From positions 418,207 to 482,206 of the forward strand of contig UEHQ01000002.1 in NCBI GenBank assembly GCA_900489925.1: a DNA stretch of 64,000 bases, read 5' to 3'. This DNA comes from Hyphomicrobiales bacterium (GTDB taxonomy: Bacteria; Pseudomonadota; Alphaproteobacteria; Rhizobiales; Rhizobiaceae). Under the pieces are notes generated by a model that saw nothing but the letters and a program-made list of their open reading frames with translations, searched no databases and had not been told where the DNA came from. The position numbers were made by a program, and so were the translations under genes. The number at the start of each line of letters is the position of its first letter. Within the stretch, counting starts at the first letter, position 1. Positions 61,302 to 64,000 of the stretch are shown in pieces.

Positions 61302-64000
61302 ATGAACGCCAGAAACGAAGCTTTTTCGGCTGCCGAGCTTGCTACCGAGGAAAGCCGTGCATCGGCCACGCCGATGATGGAACAATTCATCGAGATCAAG
61401 GCTAACAACCCGGGCTCGCTGCTGTTTTACCGCATGGGCGATTTCTACGAGCTGTTCTTCGAGGACGCGCTGGACGCATCTCGCGCGCTCGGCATCACCT
61501 TGACGAAGCGCGGCCAGCACATGGGCCAGGATATTCCGATGTGCGGCGTACCGGTCCATGCGGCCGACGACTACCTGCAGAAGCTGATTTCTCTCGGCTT
61601 TCGCGTGGCGGTCTGCGAGCAGGTCGAGGACCCGGCGGAGGCCAAGAAGCGCGGTTCGAAATCCGTCGTGAAGCGCGACGTCGTCCGGCTGGTTACGCCA
61701 GGTACGATCACCGAAGAGAAGCTGCTTTCGCCATCGGAATCGAACTACCTGATGGCACTTACCCGGATTCGCGGCGCCTCCGAGCCATTGCTGGCGCTGG
61801 CCTGGATCGATATTTCGACCGGCGTCTTCCGGTTGGCCGAAACGGAAGCGTCGCGGCTGCTTGCCGATATCCTGCGTATCGACCCGCGCGAACTGATCCT
61901 GCCCGATACGATGTTTCACGATCCCGAGCTGAAGCCGGTTTTCGACGTGCTGGGACGCACGGCCGTTCCGCAGCCCTCGGTGCTCTTCGACAGCGCAACG
62001 GCGGAGGGGCGTATCGCACGCTATTTCGGCGTATCGACTCTGGACGGCTTCGGCACCTTCTCGCGCGCCGAGCTTGCGGCAGCCGCAGCGGCCGTCGCCT
62101 ATGTCGAGAAGACGCAGATCGCCGAACGCCCACCGCTTGGCAAGCCGGAGCGCGAGAGCGCCGCCTCGACGCTGTTTATCGATCCCGCGACACGCGCCAA
62201 CCTCGAACTTGCAAGGACGCTGTCGGGCGATCGCAACGGTTCGCTGCTCAAGGCCATCGATCGGACCGTGACTGGCGGCGGCGCGCGTTTGCTTGCCGAA
62301 CGGCTGATGTCGCCGCTGACGGACCCCGTCAGCATCAACGAGAGGCTGGATTCGATCGGGTTCCTGATCGAAGAGCCTTCGCTATGCGGCGATCTGCGCG
62401 ATCACCTGAAACATGTGCCCGACATGCCCCGCGCGCTGTCGCGACTTGCGCTGGACCGCGGCGGCCCGCGCGATCTGGCGGCGATCCGCCAAGGTTTGAA
62501 TGCCGCGGCCGATCTTGCTGGCCTTCTGAAGAACGCGCTGCTGCCGGAAGAACTGGTTCAGGCCCTGTCGGGGCTTTGCGCCCTGCCCTCCGACCTCGCC
62601 CGACTATTGTCGGAAACGCTGGGCGACGAACTGCCGCTGCTGAAGCGTGACGGCGGCTTTCTGCGCGATGGCGCCAGCGCCGAACTCGACGACGTCAGGG
62701 CGCTGCGCGACCAGTCGCGCCGCGTGATCGCCGGCCTGCAGCTGCAATATGCCGAGGAAACCGGCATCAAGTCGCTGAAGATCAAGCACAACAATGTGCT
62801 CGGCTACTTCATCGAGGTGACCGCCGGCAACGCGGGCCCGATGACGGATACAGCGGAGGCGAAGGCGCGCTTCATTCACCGCCAGACGATGGCGAACGCG
62901 ATGCGCTTCACCACCACCGAACTCGCGGACCTCGAGAGCCGGATCGCCAATGCGGCCGACCGGGCGCTGCAGATCGAGCTGGAGGCGTTTGATCGGATGA
63001 CGACCGCGGTGGTTGCGGAAGCCGAAGCGATCAAGGCCGGTGCACGCGCGCTTGCCGTCATCGACGTCGCGGCCGGTCTTGCGCTGCTGGCCGACGAGCA
63101 GGCCTATTGCCGGCCGCTGGTCGATGGATCGAAGATGTTTGCGATCGAGGGCGGCCGCCACCCTGTCGTCGAACAGGCCCTCAGACGCCAGTCTTCCGGA
63201 CCCTTCGTTGCCAACAACTGCGATCTTTCACCAGTCGCTGATGGCAAGGACGGCGCCATCTGGCTGCTGACCGGCCCGAACATGGGCGGTAAATCGACAT
63301 TCCTGCGCCAGAACGCGCTGATCGCGATCATGGCACAGATGGGCGCCTTCGTTCCGGCGACGAGTGCGCATATCGGCATCGTCGACCGGCTGTTCTCGCG
63401 CGTCGGCGCGTCCGACGATCTGGCGCGCGGTCGTTCGACCTTCATGGTCGAGATGGTCGAAACCGCGGCGATCCTCAACCAGGCGACCGAACGCTCGCTT
63501 GTCATCCTCGACGAGATCGGCCGCGGGACGGCGACGTTCGACGGCCTTTCCATTGCCTGGGCCGCAGTCGAGCATCTTCATGAGGCGAACCGCTGCCGCG
63601 GCCTGTTTGCCACGCACTTCCACGAGTTGACGGTCCTGTCGGAAAAGCTCGCACGGCTGTCCAACGCCACGATGCGCGTCAAGGAGTGGGACGGCGACGT
63701 CATCTTCCTGCACGAGGTCGGACCGGGAGCGGCGGATCGATCCTATGGTATCCAGGTCGCGCGGCTTGCTGGGTTGCCGGCGTCCGTCGTGGCCCGCGCC
63801 CGCGACGTGCTCACACGGCTGGAAGACGCCGACCGCAAGAACCCGGCGAGCCAGCTGATCGACGACCTGCCGCTGTTCCAGGTGGCGGTGCGTCGCGAAG
63901 ACGGCAACCGCGGCCCGTCGAAAGTCGAGGAGGCGTTGAAGGGCATGAGCCTCGACGACATGACGCCTCGCGAAGCGCTGGACGCACTCTACAGTTTGAA
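61302..64000 (+). CDS. mutS: DNA mismatch repair protein MutS (3' end missing)
   Basis: At least 899 codons, open to the right edge; the reading is near the natural end of the family ([13 protein letters not shown]), so only a few residues are missing. The N-terminal mismatch-binding domain has [15 protein letters not shown] with the wedge Phe, followed by the connector, lever ([12 protein letters not shown]) and the ATPase with Walker [12 protein letters not shown] and Walker [17 protein letters not shown]. The ATG at 61302 or a GTG at 61290 (four codons upstream) may be the start. MutS binds mispairs and recruits MutL. Divergent from the malic enzyme. Confidence 0.97.
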   Translation, partial: MNARNEAFSAAELATEESRASATPMMEQFIEIKANNPGSLLFYRMGDFYELFFEDALDASRALGITLTKRGQHMGQDIPMCGVPVHAADDYLQKLISLGFRVAVCEQVEDPAEAKKRGSKSVVKRDVVRLVTPGTITEEKLLSPSESNYLMALTRIRGASEPLLALAWIDISTGVFRLAETEASRLLADILRIDPRELILPDTMFHDPELKPVFDVLGRTAVPQPSVLFDSATAEGRIARYFGVSTLDGFGTFSRAELAAAAAAVAYVEKTQIAERPPLGKPERESAASTLFIDPATRANLELARTLSGDRNGSLLKAIDRTVTGGGARLLAERLMSPLTDPVSINERLDSIGFLIEEPSLCGDLRDHLKHVPDMPRALSRLALDRGGPRDLAAIRQGLNAAADLAGLLKNALLPEELVQALSGLCALPSDLARLLSETLGDELPLLKRDGGFLRDGASAELDDVRALRDQSRRVIAGLQLQYAEETGIKSLKIKHNNVLGYFIEVTAGNAGPMTDTAEAKARFIHRQTMANAMRFTTTELADLESRIANAADRALQIELEAFDRMTTAVVAEAEAIKAGARALAVIDVAAGLALLADEQAYCRPLVDGSKMFAIEGGRHPVVEQALRRQSSGPFVANNCDLSPVADGKDGAIWLLTGPNMGGKSTFLRQNALIAIMAQMGAFVPATSAHIGIVDRLFSRVGASDDLARGRSTFMVEMVETAAILNQATERSLVILDEIGRGTATFDGLSIAWAAVEHLHEANRCRGLFATHFHELTVLSEKLARLSNATMRVKEWDGDVIFLHEVGPGAADRSYGIQVARLAGLPASVVARARDVLTRLEDADRKNPASQLIDDLPLFQVAVRREDGNRGPSKVEEALKGMSLDDMTPREALDALYSL

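Noticed and set aside
1..64000. CRISPR arrays, prophage or transposase genes
   Set aside because: No regularly spaced repeats, phage structural genes or transposase motifs were found on either strand.

Overview
The window reads as a chromosomal segment of an alphaproteobacterium of the Rhizobiaceae, most like Sinorhizobium/Ensifer. This rests on recognised gene content and order: an frcBCAK fructose-uptake operon, olsB (ornithine lipids), a malic enzyme fused to a phosphotransacetylase-like domain, the lptC-lptA-lptB-rpoN-hpf-ptsN run, rpmH-rnpA-yidC-yihA, several chemoreceptors ending in a WEEF-type pentapeptide, and high GC with strong G/C third-position preference. Gene density is high. 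I see no insertion sequence, prophage, CRISPR array or rRNA operon; one tRNA gene is present.

Layout. 1-5851: end of a DUF805 gene, then the fructose ABC transporter and kinase (minus strand) facing a ROK repressor and an RbsD/FucU-type mutarotase. 5855-8198: a proline-racemase-family enzyme and a DadA-like FAD oxidoreductase, probably hydroxyproline or D-amino-acid catabolism. 8199-8826: an intergenic region holding a small RNA with three hairpins that each display an anti-Shine-Dalgarno CCTCCTCCC loop. 8827-13221: two small exported proteins, a GT4 glycosyltransferase and an OafA-type acyltransferase. 13404-19498: an unusually large solo flagellin, tRNA-Arg(ACG), an orphan histidine kinase and a chemoreceptor. 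19808-23106: rpmH-rnpA-yidC and yihA.

23157-30639: a FAS1 protein next to an ECF sigma/anti-sigma pair, argB, a GC-rich palindromic element, a PEP-mutase-family enzyme overlapping ada, a HAD phosphatase, an EF-hand protein and a LOG-family protein. 30833-37088: dapD-dapE with a membrane protein, then arsC, truA, fmt, a FitAB/VapBC-type toxin-antitoxin pair and def. 37187-43614: a globin-coupled chemoreceptor, rmuC, rbsK and a dCache chemoreceptor. 43692-48939: ptsN, hpf, rpoN and lptBAC. 49151-55522: sppA, ihfB, a LapA-domain protein, an HtrA-like protein lacking its catalytic triad, GNAT and CoxG-like genes, two RNA methyltransferase-type genes and lspA. 55578-64000: a hybrid kinase, olsB, the malic enzyme and mutS, which runs off the end.

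The region combines core functions (translation, membrane insertion, LPS transport, lysine and arginine synthesis, mismatch repair) with sensing and environmental functions (three chemoreceptors, two kinases, an ECF system, sugar and amino-acid uptake or catabolism). The most interesting item is the anti-Shine-Dalgarno small RNA at about 8374-8517; the triad-less HtrA-like protein at 51092-51997 is next.
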